NCBI GenBank assembly: GCA_963921195.1
Contig: OY992536.1
Location: forward strand, 328,555,038 to 328,619,037
DNA: 64,000 nucleotides
Origin: Pegoplata infirma
Taxonomy: Eukaryota; Arthropoda; Insecta; Diptera; Anthomyiidae
Direction of reading: 5' to 3'
Shown: one piece after another, positions 45,911 through 56,977 of the stretch
Numbering within the stretch: the first letter of the stretch is position 1
Layout of the letters: every line of letters starts with the position of its first letter
The notes under the pieces: generated by a model
Databases searched by the model: none
Told to the model about the DNA's origin: nothing
What the model saw: the letters and a program-made list of their open reading frames with translations, nothing else
Made by a program: the position numbers and the translations under genes

Positions 45911-46128
45911 ATCTGTACACTTTCTTTTGACGCTCACTGTAGCTTATTTTCTTTAGTTTTTAATGATCAGAATTTGTATTTAATCTAAATAGATTTATCT
46001 TTTGAAATAAAATAGAAGTTAGTGCTGCGGATACAAAGTTAAAGACCTTATTTGCGTCTAGTCTAAGCATGTTGTCACCTTTTTTGAATTTTAAGATTCA
46101 AACTTTTTAGACTTTTGTCAACCTAGAT

Positions 46129-46326
46129 TTGGATTTGGAACCACAGTGCAGTCACGAAATAGGTAATGTCGGATCAAGAGACACACTTTTCCTGCAGGGT
46201 ATGTTTGGCAACAATTATAATTCCAATCATAGTAGTTTGCCCCTACATTATGATCACCATTATGATGCGTGTGTAAGAATTCAATGCAACCCTGATTGCA
46301 TACTTCTCTGTGCTTGTGGTTTGTAA
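46129..46326 (+). other. Orphan open frame, GC-richer than surroundings
   Basis: A 66-codon frame starting from TTG (or 44 codons from an internal ATG at 46201) contains HSSLPLHYDHHYDACVRIQC and a Cys-rich end. It follows CTTTTGTCAACCTAG, which could serve as a splice acceptor. I do not recognise the protein, and no donor or upstream partner exon was found. It may be chance or an unannotated terminal exon. Confidence 0.15.
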
Positions 46327-46329
46327 TTT

Positions 46330-47640
46330 TGTCAGTTATGCGAGTTAGTTTAAAAATGTTTACCCACTAAAAATGTTTTTATTAATGAAAAAAAAAAAAA
46401 ATCTTTTGAGACGAAAATTACCAATATCAACAAATTTTTAAAGTTTTGAATTTTTCTAAAATGTTTAATAAAATTTATCATTAGTATCATAAAGTCAAAG
46501 TGGATTTGAAAATCATTAATTTTATCATTATTTTTTAATTTTTTTTAAAAACATTTTTTTGCATACATTATTATGTATGTATGTCATGAATAGACTAATG
46601 AAATATAAAACTTGAACATATCAATATTAAAAAAATAAAAAAAAAAAACGAAATTAAGTTTGTAAAAAAAAAATTAATATATGACTTTTATGATAAATTG
46701 TGTTGTTTGAATATCAAAAATTTTTGTATGCTCTACATTTTTTATGTATTTTTTTTTTGTATTTTTTTTAGTTTTATTGCACATTTACAAAATTTTATAT
46801 GGTAAAAAGAAATGTTTTTGTTAAATTTTTGCCGAACTTATAATTAAACACAATGTTAAAGCTGCACAAGGAACTTTTTGCATTTAATAATAATTTCTGT
46901 TTTTTTTTTTTGTTTTCAAAAATATTTTCCGTTTTCTGTTTCAAATAAAAATGCATTGTTAAACAAAAAAAAAATAAAATAAATAAAACCGATCCGTTTT
47001 TTGAAAAAAATTAAAATTAAACTAAAAGAAATTAACTTTATCTATAGATATTATACATATTTATTCCCATTTTTTGAAAAAGACCCCACCATTTATTTTT
47101 GCAATTTAAAAAAAAATAAAAAATAAGAAAAAAAAAATAAATTTAAAAAAACATGCTAAGCTGTACTATGTGAACAAAAAAATTTAAATTAATAAATAAT
47201 AGATTTAAATAAAATAAAAAAAAAAAACGATCTCGTACTATAAAAATTATATACAACACACAACAACAACAAAAACTAAATAATAAAAATAATTCTTTAA
47301 TAATTTTTTTTAGGCTTAAATCGATTTATTATACTACAGAAAGAAACAAAAAAAATTTACATATTTATTCCTTACAACTACTTACACACAATTACACGGA
47401 GTTATTATTCAATTATAAACACTTTATATACATAAAAAATACACATACATACAAAATTAAAAAAAAAAGAATACCATATAGTCACTTATTAAAGCAAAAC
47501 ATACTCAGACAGACAGACAGACGAACAAACACATCACATACAAATTACACAGTTCAACAAGTAAAATCGGAATTGGATGCAACAAAAATCAAATGAAATT
47601 TTACATTTTTCATAACAATACCCTCGAGGTTTTTCTTAGT
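46330..47640. other. Low-complexity A/T-rich island
   Basis: Long A and T runs, ACACAC and a GACAGACAGACAGAC microsatellite (about 47507-47522) are present, with no repeat termini. It resembles the other UTR-like islands. Confidence 0.4.
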
Positions 47641-48049
47641 TTAGTGCTAGATTTTTTTTTTACACTCATTTAAAGTTGTTGAAATATTATTATAATTACT
47701 TGAAGGCGTATACTTAATTTTGCAATTTCCTTTAAATAACAATCATACGCAACGGTGCACAGTGGTTTATTTTTAATAATACGGCCATTCAGTAAGTCCT
47801 GGTTCGATTGCAGCGAAATTTATACCGGTGATAGCTAATGTGATTTCGAGCTTAAGTTTGGGCGCTGCACAGTGCGTTGAAACATATGTAAACTGGGGAT
47901 TAATTAAGAAAAGCCCTTTATTATAAATATTTATATTTTTTTAGACTAACATTATTTACATTATTTAGTAAAAAAAAATGTTTTAAAAAAAAAAAATTTA
48001 TGGAAAATATTTTTTTATTAAAAAAGAAGATATAACCTTTTTATAAAAA

Positions 48050-49010
48050 TTGGCTCCAACCGCTCTATCTGCTCCAATAATGCCCCAAGAGATGTCAAAT
48101 GTGTGACCGACCCCAAATATATTTTCAATCCCAACATTTTCTTAGAATATACCTACCCTCTATCTTTAACCCTTAAGGTGGCCCCCATACAATTGTTTTT
48201 TATTTTTTTTTTTAATTTATTTTATGAAATCAGCTACTACTGCTCCCAGGGTGCGTCTTAGAGTATTAGTCAATAAGGCCGACCCCCATTAATTTTTACC
48301 CCCCAACATTTTTTGGAACATACTTATACCGTATCTCCACTCGATAATGGGGCTTCAATATAAAATGCCATTTTTATAAAATCTGCTCCTACAGCTCTAA
48401 CTGCTCCAAGGGTGCCCCTAGAAATGCAAATGTGTGACCGACCCCCAATATTTTTTTAACCCAAACATTTTCTTAGAATATACCTACCCTCTATCATTAA
48501 CCCTTCAGGTGGTCCCCACCAAATTTATTTTTATTTTTTATAAATTTGTTTTATGGAATTAGCTCCTACCTCTCCCATGGTGCGTCTTAGAGTGGTATCA
48601 CTAAGACCGACCCCCATTAATTTTTACCCCCCAACCTTTTTTTTGGAACATACTTATACCTTATCTCCACTCGATAATGGGGCTCCCATACAAAATGCCA
48701 TTTTTATAAAATCTGCTCATACAGCTCTAACTGCCCCAAGGGTGCCCCAAGAGATGTCGAATATGTGACCGACACCCAATATTTTTTTAACCCAAACATT
48801 TTCTTTGAATATACCTACCCTGTATATCTAACCCTTAAGGTGGTCCCCATACACATTTTTTTTTTAATGAAATCAGTTGCTGCCGCTCCATGCTGGCTCC
48901 TAGAGGGTGAAATGTGAGATCAACTATCATTATTTTTTCATCCCTAACTTTTTTTCAACCTACGCACCCCGTATCTCCTCTAACTAAGGGGTCTCCCATA
49001 ATGCCCTTTC
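48050..49010. repeat. Three tandem units of about 330 bp
   Basis: GCTCCAACCGCTCTATCTGC (48052), GCTCCTACAGCTCTAACTGC (about 48386) and GCTCATACAGCTCTAACTGC (about 48715) start successive units that share GATGTCAAATGTGTGACCGA, AACCCTTAAGGTGG and CCACTCGATAATGGGGCT. The sequence belongs to the family at 8928 and 28205, where it is single copy. Confidence 0.7.
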
Positions 49011-49067
49011 TCATATGTTTTTCAGCTTTTTTTAGCAACTGGAGTTCTTTCACAAAAATTTTAATAA

Positions 49068-50458
49068 CCCAGTGAAAAATGTTCAAATGTGAATCATATA
49101 TATTGCACATATGATTACATATATGAACATATATATTTAATATATGAGCATTAGAGTGTCCCTTATTTTGGAAATGTTGGAAATCTTGAGACGGTACCCG
49201 CTCATTTTTTTCCTTTTGACTTAAAAATAACTCAGGAAAAATTTTACGCCCCTAGGACCACGCCTTCCCTACGCGACGGGCCCTTAAAGAGCGGGGCCTA
49301 AAAAATCATTTTTCCATACAAACCAAAAAATTTTTTTTTTGATTTTTAATTTTTTTGTTATTATTTATTATATTACTTGGTTTGCTTATTCACAACAAAA
49401 AATTTGATTTTGGTGGGATAAGTCTTTCAGCGCTAAAAAATTTTTCGCAAAAAAAAATTTTGAGCCGCCGGGGTCCTACAGTAAAAAATTTTTAAAAAAT
49501 ATTTTTTTTTAGTTTTGACCAGCAACGGTTTTAGCTGCTATGTTGCTTTAAATGATATATATTCATAAAAAAATATTTTTTGTATCTGTGACATCTTAAT
49601 CGTGTTCTAAAAAAGGGTAAAAAATGCATTGATGATTTTTTTCGATACACGATAAAAATGTCACAAATATGAATAATATTTTTTTTGGAATATATATCAT
49701 TAAAAACAACATAAAAACTAAAACCATTGCTTTTCAAAACTAAAAAAAAATATTTTTTAAAAATTTTTTACCGTAGGATTCCTACGGCTCAAAATTTTTT
49801 TTTCGAAAAAGATAAAGATGTCACAGATATGAATAATTTTTTTTTTGGAATATATATCATTTAAAGCAACATAGCAGCTAAAACCGTTGCTGGTCAAAAC
49901 TAAAAAAAAATATTTTTTAAAAATTTTTTACTGTAGGACCCCGGCCGCCCAAATTTTTTTTTTGCGAAAAATTTTTTAGCGCTGAAAGACTTATCCCTCC
50001 AAAATCAAATTTTTTGTCGTGAATAAGCAAACCAAGTAATATAATAATTAATAACAAAAAAATTAAAAATCAAAAAAAAATTTTTTTGGTTTGTATGGAA
50101 AAATGATTTTTTAGGCCCCGCTCTTTAAGGCCCCGTCGCGTAGGGAAGGCGTGGTCCTAGGGGCGTAAAATTTTTCCTGAGTTATTTTTAAGTCAAAAGG
50201 AAAAAAATGAGCGGGTACCGTCTCAAGATTTCCAACATTTCCAAAATATGGGACACTCTAATGAGCATATACGAAAATTGGCGGCATGTGGACAGACATA
50301 TATGAAACATATATGAACACATATGCACATATATGAACCAATACCATATATGTACACATGCCGCCAATTTTCGCATGTGTAACATATATTTACATATATG
50401 AACATACATGTCCATATTTGGACCACATATGATTCATATATGAACATTTTTCACCGGG
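49068..50458. mobile_element. CCC-type element with 2-bp TSD AA, split by a hAT-like insertion
   Basis: CCCAGTGAAAAATGTTCAAA at the left is mirrored by TGAACATTTTTCACCGGG at the right, with AA on both sides. Without the 1,109-bp insertion and its duplicated octamer it is 274 bp, rich in CATATATGAACATAT. It resembles 21734-22082 in structure. Confidence 0.7.
49152..50260. mobile_element. hAT-like giant palindrome with 8-bp TSD ATGAGCAT
   Basis: TAGAGTGTCCCTTATTTTGG at the left is matched by the inverted right end, and arms of about 550 bp are almost identical. ATGAGCAT flanks both sides (49144-49151 and 50261-50268). Its TAGAGTG ends and 8-bp target fit hAT. It has no coding capacity. Confidence 0.9.
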
Positions 50459-51009
50459 AAGTAAAAAAACGCGGTGCCTCTGCAAAAGTTTGGTATGTAA
50501 TATATAAGCTAAAATACTATATTAAAATATCACTTAATAAAATTTGCTGGATCGCAACAAGAAATTTTTTAAAACTCTGTGTATATATCGAAAAACCCAA
50601 AATATGGAGCACTTTTTAAAAAAATATTAAAAATATTTGCAAAACATTTATCTAAAAAAGATTAATGCAATTATGTAGCCAAATACCTGAAGTTGATGGT
50701 TCCATTTTATTAAAATTACTTTTGAAACGCTTAATAAGAATTATCAGCACCCAAAATATCTCAATTTTCATTTTTAGGCACGGCACGAAAAATTTTGAAA
50801 AATTATTTGACTTTGACAGCTCACAGTCGATAGAGTAATTTACTCAAAACAAAGGTTAGGTTAGGTTAATAGTGATGTAGAATTTAATTACCTTTCACCC
50901 AGTACCACACACGAATGTATAGGGTAAAGTTCAGCTTTTGAATTAATCCTCACTTTTGGTACATTTCAACCCTCTGTGCGCTGGACCCTCACATTTACAA
51001 TAAGGGTAC

Positions 51010-51213
51010 ACACATATTTTTACCAAGATTTTGCTTGTTTCTGATAAAAGTTTAAAAAATATTCATAAGAGTATTAAACCTTTTGTAATTTTACAAACTT
51101 TAACTAAAATTATGCAAAAACTTGGTAAAATGTTACAAAATTTTTCATTATTAATGTAAAAAACTTTAAAAACGCATATCCTCCCAAGTTATTGGTAAAA
51201 TATTTTTTTGTGT
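51010..51213. mobile_element. MITE, 204 bp, with 4-bp TSD GTAC
   Basis: ACACATATTTTTACC at the left is inverted at the right as GGTAAAATATTTTTTTGTGT. GTAC flanks both sides. The paralogous sequence at 54367-54400 (AATAAGGGCACCACCAGG) is the uninterrupted target, which fixes both edges. Confidence 0.75.
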
Positions 51214-51244
51214 GTACCACCAGGAGCCCCTAATGTAGGGCATA

Positions 51245-51492
51245 TCGCTCATTTACTTGTATAGTGTCATAACTCAAAAAATGTGATTTTTGAGTTATAT
51301 CATGCTTTATATTGTGTCAAAAATTCGTATTTATATCTTTAAAACTCATCATTTGGGAAGAAAATATGTAATTATTACATTTTCTATGTACCGGTCGTTT
51401 TCAATGAACAACCAGTTTCAATTGTAAACTTTAAACGCGTTTTCTTCAACATGAAACATTTTGAGTTATGACACTATACATGTAAATGAGCG
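51245..51492. mobile_element. TCGCTC MITE, second copy, 248 bp, TA-flanked
   Basis: TCGCTCATTTACTTGTATAG is repeated inverted at the right (CTATACATGTAAATGAGCGA). TA flanks both sides. Its interior matches 6415-6684. Confidence 0.8.
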
Positions 51493-51574
51493 ATATTTAG
51501 TATACAAAAATTTGTAAATGCTTTAAAATCACCAACTTTAAATGTGTGTACAAAAAATCTCAAAACTAAACAAA

Positions 51575-53230
51575 ACAAATGAAAAAGTTAAATTCGACCT
51601 TGCCGAATGTATTGATACGCTCCACAATGTAAAAAAAGTTTATTAAAAAAAAAAAAAAAAATTGAAAAAAAATCCGCGAAAAAAATTTTGTTAAAAAAAA
51701 AAATTCGGCGAATTTTTTTTTTTTGTACAAAAATATGTTTGTACTTGTTTAAATATCATTCGGTGATCAATTCTGTTCACATGTGTCAACCAGCAGCCGA
51801 ATTAAAGCATTTTGTATTTTTAGGTTATGTTGAATGTACCAAAACCTTACATTTTCTTTCATAACTTTTGAACCGCTGAACCGATTTCGCTCAAATGTAA
51901 TACCAAAATACTTAGGGAAACAACAAGTAAATATGCAAGGTCTTAGTAATATCTGTTTAAAACTTTGGCCGTGATCACCATTTCCACAGACGGACAGACA
52001 GACGGACATAGCTAAAATGTCTTAAAATCGATTACTGATCAATAGGGCAAGTACTTTCATGCATCTAAAAATCGAAAATATGTGCCTATAATATGCATCT
52101 AAAAATCAAAAATATGCACTTAAAATTCGAAAAATATGCACTTAAAATTTAAAAATATGTATTAAAATTTTTAATTTAAAAATGAATTGCTTTTACTAAA
52201 AAAGGGCTTTGTTAACATAAATTAGATGTTTTCAATTACTTTAATTCCCTTTACAATATTGAATAAATGTTTTTTGAGTGAACTCAGCTTTTAATTGGAA
52301 AATATTTTTTTAATGACACATTTTGTAATAAAAAATTTTAAATGAACAAATTTTCTTTAGAAGTCAAAAAATATTTCTGGAACAAATTTTATAAATAAAC
52401 AAGTAGAAACTTTAAAATCGACTTGGACTTAAAAAAATGTTTAAAAATGTTTGCTAAAAATATTAAATTTGAAGTCAAATACTTCTTAAGCAATTTTTGA
52501 AAAAAAAAAAAAAAATATTTTTTTGGGTGTAAAATTTTTTTGAGTTTAAAAAATATTTGAGTCACAAAAATTCTTAGTAAAATATTTTTGTGGCCAAAAA
52601 TCTGTACTAAAACGTGTTAAGCATTTTGTTCAACACGTGAATTCGGGATAAAACCAATCTTAGTTTCACGGATTTGTTCATAACTTCTTAACTACTGTGC
52701 AAATTTCTCTAAAATTCAATACCAATCTGACCTGGAGAATAAATGTTTTTGTATAGGCTTTTCTGTAAGATATTTTTAAATTTAAAGCTTTATTTAAGAA
52801 TCTAAATTTTTTTTTTAGAAACAAATTTTTATAAAAACTGTCTCAGAATATCATTTCTATCAGAAAATAATATTTTTTACAAGAAATGGTGGATCGGTTT
52901 TAGATTATGTTTGTTAGATTAAATTTTTGAAATGATTTTTTAAAAAAATGTTAATGAAAATTAAAAAAAGTGCAATTTATATGAAAATATGCAAAAATAT
53001 GCATTTATACCAAAATATGCAAAAATATGCAACTACAAATCGATGCCATTTTAATGCAAATTTATTGATTCGGATAGATATTTAATTTAAGTTATGTTTA
53101 GAGTGCGGAGTAAAAATATGCATTTTCATGAAAGTACTTGCCCTACTGATCAATAATATAAATATATTATGGAGTCCTAAAAAAATAATCAAAAAAGTCT
53201 TTATTATGGAAAATGTGAACTTTCATTATA
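51575..53230 (+). mobile_element. Helentron-like repeat interrupted by a hAT-like element
   Basis: It starts with GTTAAATTCGACCTTGCCGA and contains AACTTTTGAACCGCTGAACC and CAGACGGACAGACAGACGG. It is interrupted at the ACTGATCAA site by 52043-53145 and resumes CTGATCAATAATATAAATAT to about 53180. Confidence 0.55.
52043..53145. mobile_element. hAT-like element with 8-bp TSD CTGATCAA, 1.1 kb
   Basis: TAGGGCAAGTACTTTCATG at the left is exactly inverted at the right. CTGATCAA flanks both sides (52035-52042 and 53146-53153). The empty site ACTGATCAATAATATA exists in the related copy at about 16826, confirming the edges. Subterminal regions repeat AAATATGCA/TGCATCTAAAA motifs. No transposase is present. 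Confidence 0.9.
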
Positions 53231-54770
53231 CCCTACACCACTCTGTGGTACAGGGTATAATGAGTTTGTGCTGATGTAACTACCCGAAATATTGGTCCTA
53301 GACCTACCTTCAATCGACTCAGAATTACTTTTTGAGTCGATTTAGCTATGTCCGTCCGTCTGTCCGTCCGTATGTCTATCTATGGGTTTAAGCACGATAC
53401 AGGTCGCAATTTTTCATCAATTGACTTGAAATTTAAAACTTAAGCATCCAAGGACGAAACCTATTGAAATTGGAGAAAACCGGTCAATGTTAAGACCTAG
53501 CCCCCACACAAACGCCCCTTTTGGATTCGGCTTAAATGACTCATATAACCGTATTAAAATAGATATCGCGTTTAAATTCAGCAATTAATCAAATTTTATA
53601 TGCACAAACCACCATTCCAAATTTCAAAGGAATCGGGTCAGTCCTTCTGGTAGCCCCCATACAAACCACCTTCCCGATATTCACATAATTTCCTCCAAAT
53701 TCATAAAAATGGAAATATTTGATAAAAAATATTATTTTTAGGTGTTAAACGTGTACTTCAGTAACCAAATCAAATCGGAATATAAATGGACCATTTTTGG
53801 ACTTAGTCCCCCATATAAAAATTTCGACCGATATTCAGTTAAATTGGTTTATTGACAAAAAATAAACCAATTCCACTAAAATTTAATCTGTGTGTGTTTT
53901 CTGCACTAAATAAAGATCTAACAAAAGACACATACAATCGGTCCATGTTTGGACTTGGGACTCATTTTCCGGAAAACACTGGTGTACGGTATCATATGGT
54001 CGGTCTTAACCGACTATAACTTTCTTACCTGTTTTATTTTGGTTTCATCTCATTCCGATTAGGAAAATTCGATTTTATATCACTGTGTTATTAATGTCCG
54101 AACAATCAATTCGACCAAAATATATGTAGTATTTGCGCACAATTCGGATTTAAAAGGAATTTTCGACAAATTTGAAAGTTGCCCGTAAACAAAAATTCTC
54201 CCACCAAACTAAAAAATAAAAGCCTTAAGGGTTTTGTTATGGAAAATGTCAACTTACATTTGCTTTTGGATTCATCCTATTGCGATTCGGAAAGCGAAAT
54301 GCAGCAAAATTCATACCGGTTATAGTTAATGTGATTTCGAGTTTAAGTTTGGACGCTGGACCCCACATGTCCAATAAGGGCACCACCAGGCGCCCCTAAT
54401 GTAGGAAAAATATCTTAAAACTTATGAAAAGGAAATATTTTACAAAAATGTTGGTCGGATTTGTTAAACGTCTACTTTGGTAACCTTTTCAAATCTGATT
54501 ATAGATTTTAGACTCACAATTAGTTCTCATATAAAAATTTCGTTGGATATTCAGTAAAATCGGTCTATTGGCAGTAAAAAAGTAGCATATTTCCCTCAAT
54601 TTTCGCTTTTGGGTGTTTTCTACACAAACTAAAGATATCAAAAAATAGGGTTCCAATCAGTTCATATTTGGACTTGAGAACCATTTTCGGGAAAACCTGG
54701 TGTAGAGTATAATATGGTCGGTCTAGACCGGCTTTAATTTTCTAACTTGTTTTTTTTTATGTGGGGGAAA
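53228..54770 (+). mobile_element. TATACCCTACACC interspersed repeat, two copies end to end
   Basis: The first copy starts ATTATACCCTACACCAC and ends near 54035 with a GTCGGTCTTAACCGAC hairpin and CTTACCTGTTTT. A second partial copy ends near 54750 with GGTCGGTCTAGACCGG and CTAACTTGTTTT. GTCCGTCCGTCTGTCC occurs near 53350. Hairpin plus CTTGTT ends suggest another Helitron/Helentron-like family. Fragments lie at 56765-56880 (opposite strand) and 60180-60380. Confidence 0.5.
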
Positions 54771-54984
54771 CATTTCTTACCTGATCCAATTTCGCTCTTT
54801 TTTCCCTTTTGCAGGCTCTATGGGAAGTGCCACGCCCATTATATGTGAAATGTTATAATTTTTTTTGCATGTTGGAGGGTATAAAAGATTCGGCACAGCC
54901 GAATTCAACACTTTTACTTGTTTGAATTACAATCAATTTTCTAAATTAAAATTTATCTTTTTCGAATTACATCTGTGAATGGTG
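54760..54984 (-). mobile_element. Helentron-like 3' end joined to a CACCATTT-family end
   Basis: GTTGGAGGGTATAAAAGATT, a perfect TTCGGCACAGCCGAA hairpin and TTTTACTTGTTT end at about 54921. This is followed directly by GAATTACAATC and CGAATTACATCTGTGAATGG, the right terminus of the foldback family, with TA at 54985. Confidence 0.55.
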
Positions 54985-55084
54985 TAATGGTAAATACATT
55001 TGTTTGAATTATTTATTTTAATGGCATAGCAACTTTAATTCCGTTTGGTCAATGAGACGAAAAAAACTGAAAGTATATACACAC

Positions 55085-55450
55085 AAAAAATTATTGGCTA
55101 ACAATTTTCAATTAAATCTATTGATCAACAAAAATCAATGTTTTGATTAAAATTTTTGTTATTTTCTTAAGCTGTTTAATAACCAATTTTCTACATACCA
55201 GATTTTTTTCCGCTTTAATTTTTTTGAATAGATTAATTCAAAAATATACAAAATTATCGGGTTTTACTTTTTTTTTAATTGTTTGCAACATATTTGGAAG
55301 CATTTTTGATAATGCATTTTTTGATAATTTTGTCATAAGCTTAAAATTTATTTGTTAAATCAATCATTATTTTGATTGACTATAAATAAAAAATTGATCA
55401 AATTTTTGATCAAAATCAAAAAAATGTTTGATTGAAAAAATTTCCAATAA
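55085..55450. repeat. AT-rich interspersed repeat copy
   Basis: AACAATTTTCAATTAAATCT, GATTAAAATTTTTGTTATTT and GATTGACTATAAATAAAAAA repeat the block at 22130-22420. Confidence 0.55.
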
Positions 55451-55739
55451 AAATGTTCATATACTTACAGTTTTTTTAAAGGCGTGTTAAATAAGAAATT
55501 AATGATGTAAATGTGCTTTTGAGCTAAACAATGTGTTTGGATGTTTTCAGATAAATCTTATGGTGATTCTTTTCCTGGAACATATTAATCCTCTATTGCT
55601 TATTTTATGGGGTCATTGTGGTCCTTTTTTAAAAACTACATATTACAGAAGAATTTAAAATAGATGTGTTTGAGAACAGATTCGAAATTTCTGTATACGA
55701 AATTTCTGTATATACAAAATTTCTCGTTATGTTTACATA

Positions 55740-56190
55740 AGTTATTTTTGTAACACTGCAAAAGTAATTGAGATTTAAAGAAGTCTGTTATGTACCTACA
55801 CAAATTGTATGATTGTAATATAATATTTGTATGTAGTGATTGTTTCTAATCAAATAGCTTTGATTGTATTAGTTTTTTATAATTTAAGAATTTTTACAAA
55901 AAAAAAAAAATAAAAAATCTTAAACCACACATACATTAACTTACATAAATACATTTCTAAAATACTATTAAACAAAAAATATAAATAATAATAATAACAG
56001 AACGACTGATTAATTCACCAATAAAAATGAAATGAAATAATTAACAAATGCATATAAACAAAATATATAAATTAATAATAATAATAATCATGTATTATGG
56101 TAAAAACACTAGAAATTATAACTAATTAAAAACAAAAAAAAAAAAAGAAAACATGTAATAATAAAGTATTTATTGAATAATATGAAAAAT
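55740..56190. other. Low-complexity A-rich island
   Basis: This is A-rich sequence with AATAATAATAA runs and no transposon termini, similar to the other UTR-like islands. Confidence 0.4.
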
Positions 56191-56977
56191 ATCAGTTTAA
56201 TTAATTTCATTTAATTCGGCATTGCCGAAATTTTTTTCTGTGTAGGCAGCTACACAGAAAAAAACGAATTGTTATATTGACCCCCATATTTGTGAATACA
56301 ATTAATTTTTTCACTGAAAGTGCTCCTATACGGAAATTTGTAATTTCAACAAACGTTTGTAAATTTTGATTGTTAAAAATATTTTTTCTGTTTTCAACAA
56401 AGAAATTCAACAAACACAATTAGTTGATCTGACAAAAGTAAAAAAAATCTTAATTTTTTTTCAACAAAGAAATTTAACAAACACAAACACTATTTATTGA
56501 CATGATAAAATAATTATTAAAATATTAATTTTGAAATAAAATTACTTGACTGAGTTTGTTGAAAACAAAATCGAAGTTTCGTACTATGAACTAACAGGCG
56601 GCCGTTTTTAATAAATGTTTGGTTGATATCATGTTTGGTTGATTTACAATTGATGTTTGTTGAATTAAATTTGACGATTTTATTTTCTGTGTACCCTCCT
56701 CAATGCGAAAAATAAAAAAAAAATTGAAGCAAACTAATTTAAATTAAAAAAAGAAAATTGTAGTCGATTAAGACCGACCAATTTAACCCTACACCAGTGT
56801 TCGCCACAAGATGGATCGACATTCCAAACATGGACCGATTTGATTTACATTTTTTAGCAATATACGAAATTATGAGTAAGTTTTTACAAGATAATTTCAA
56901 TGTTCATTACTATAAAATGGCGATGTCATTGGAGGTAACCACTATTTTCCTTTTACACCAGTATAGTAGTAGTACAC

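Larger units (their letters stand above)
41737..45939. mobile_element. Tc1-like non-autonomous element with three nested insertions
   Basis: TA+CAGTGAGTGTCAAAAGAAAG at the left is inverted at the right as CTTTCTTTTGACGCTCACTG+TA. Long arms also match (AACGACAAAGTTGACAATAA, GGGTCGCGCTGG). The termini and TA target fit Tc1/mariner. Inside are Helentron-like sequence (41995-42245 and 43518-43950), a foldback (42252-43515) and a CCC element (44438-45910), which makes up most of the length. Confidence 0.7.

Noticed and set aside
50854..50868. GGTTAGGTTAGGTTA as insect telomeric repeat
   Set aside because: Only about three units, interstitial, and flies do not generally use TTAGG telomeres; treated as chance.
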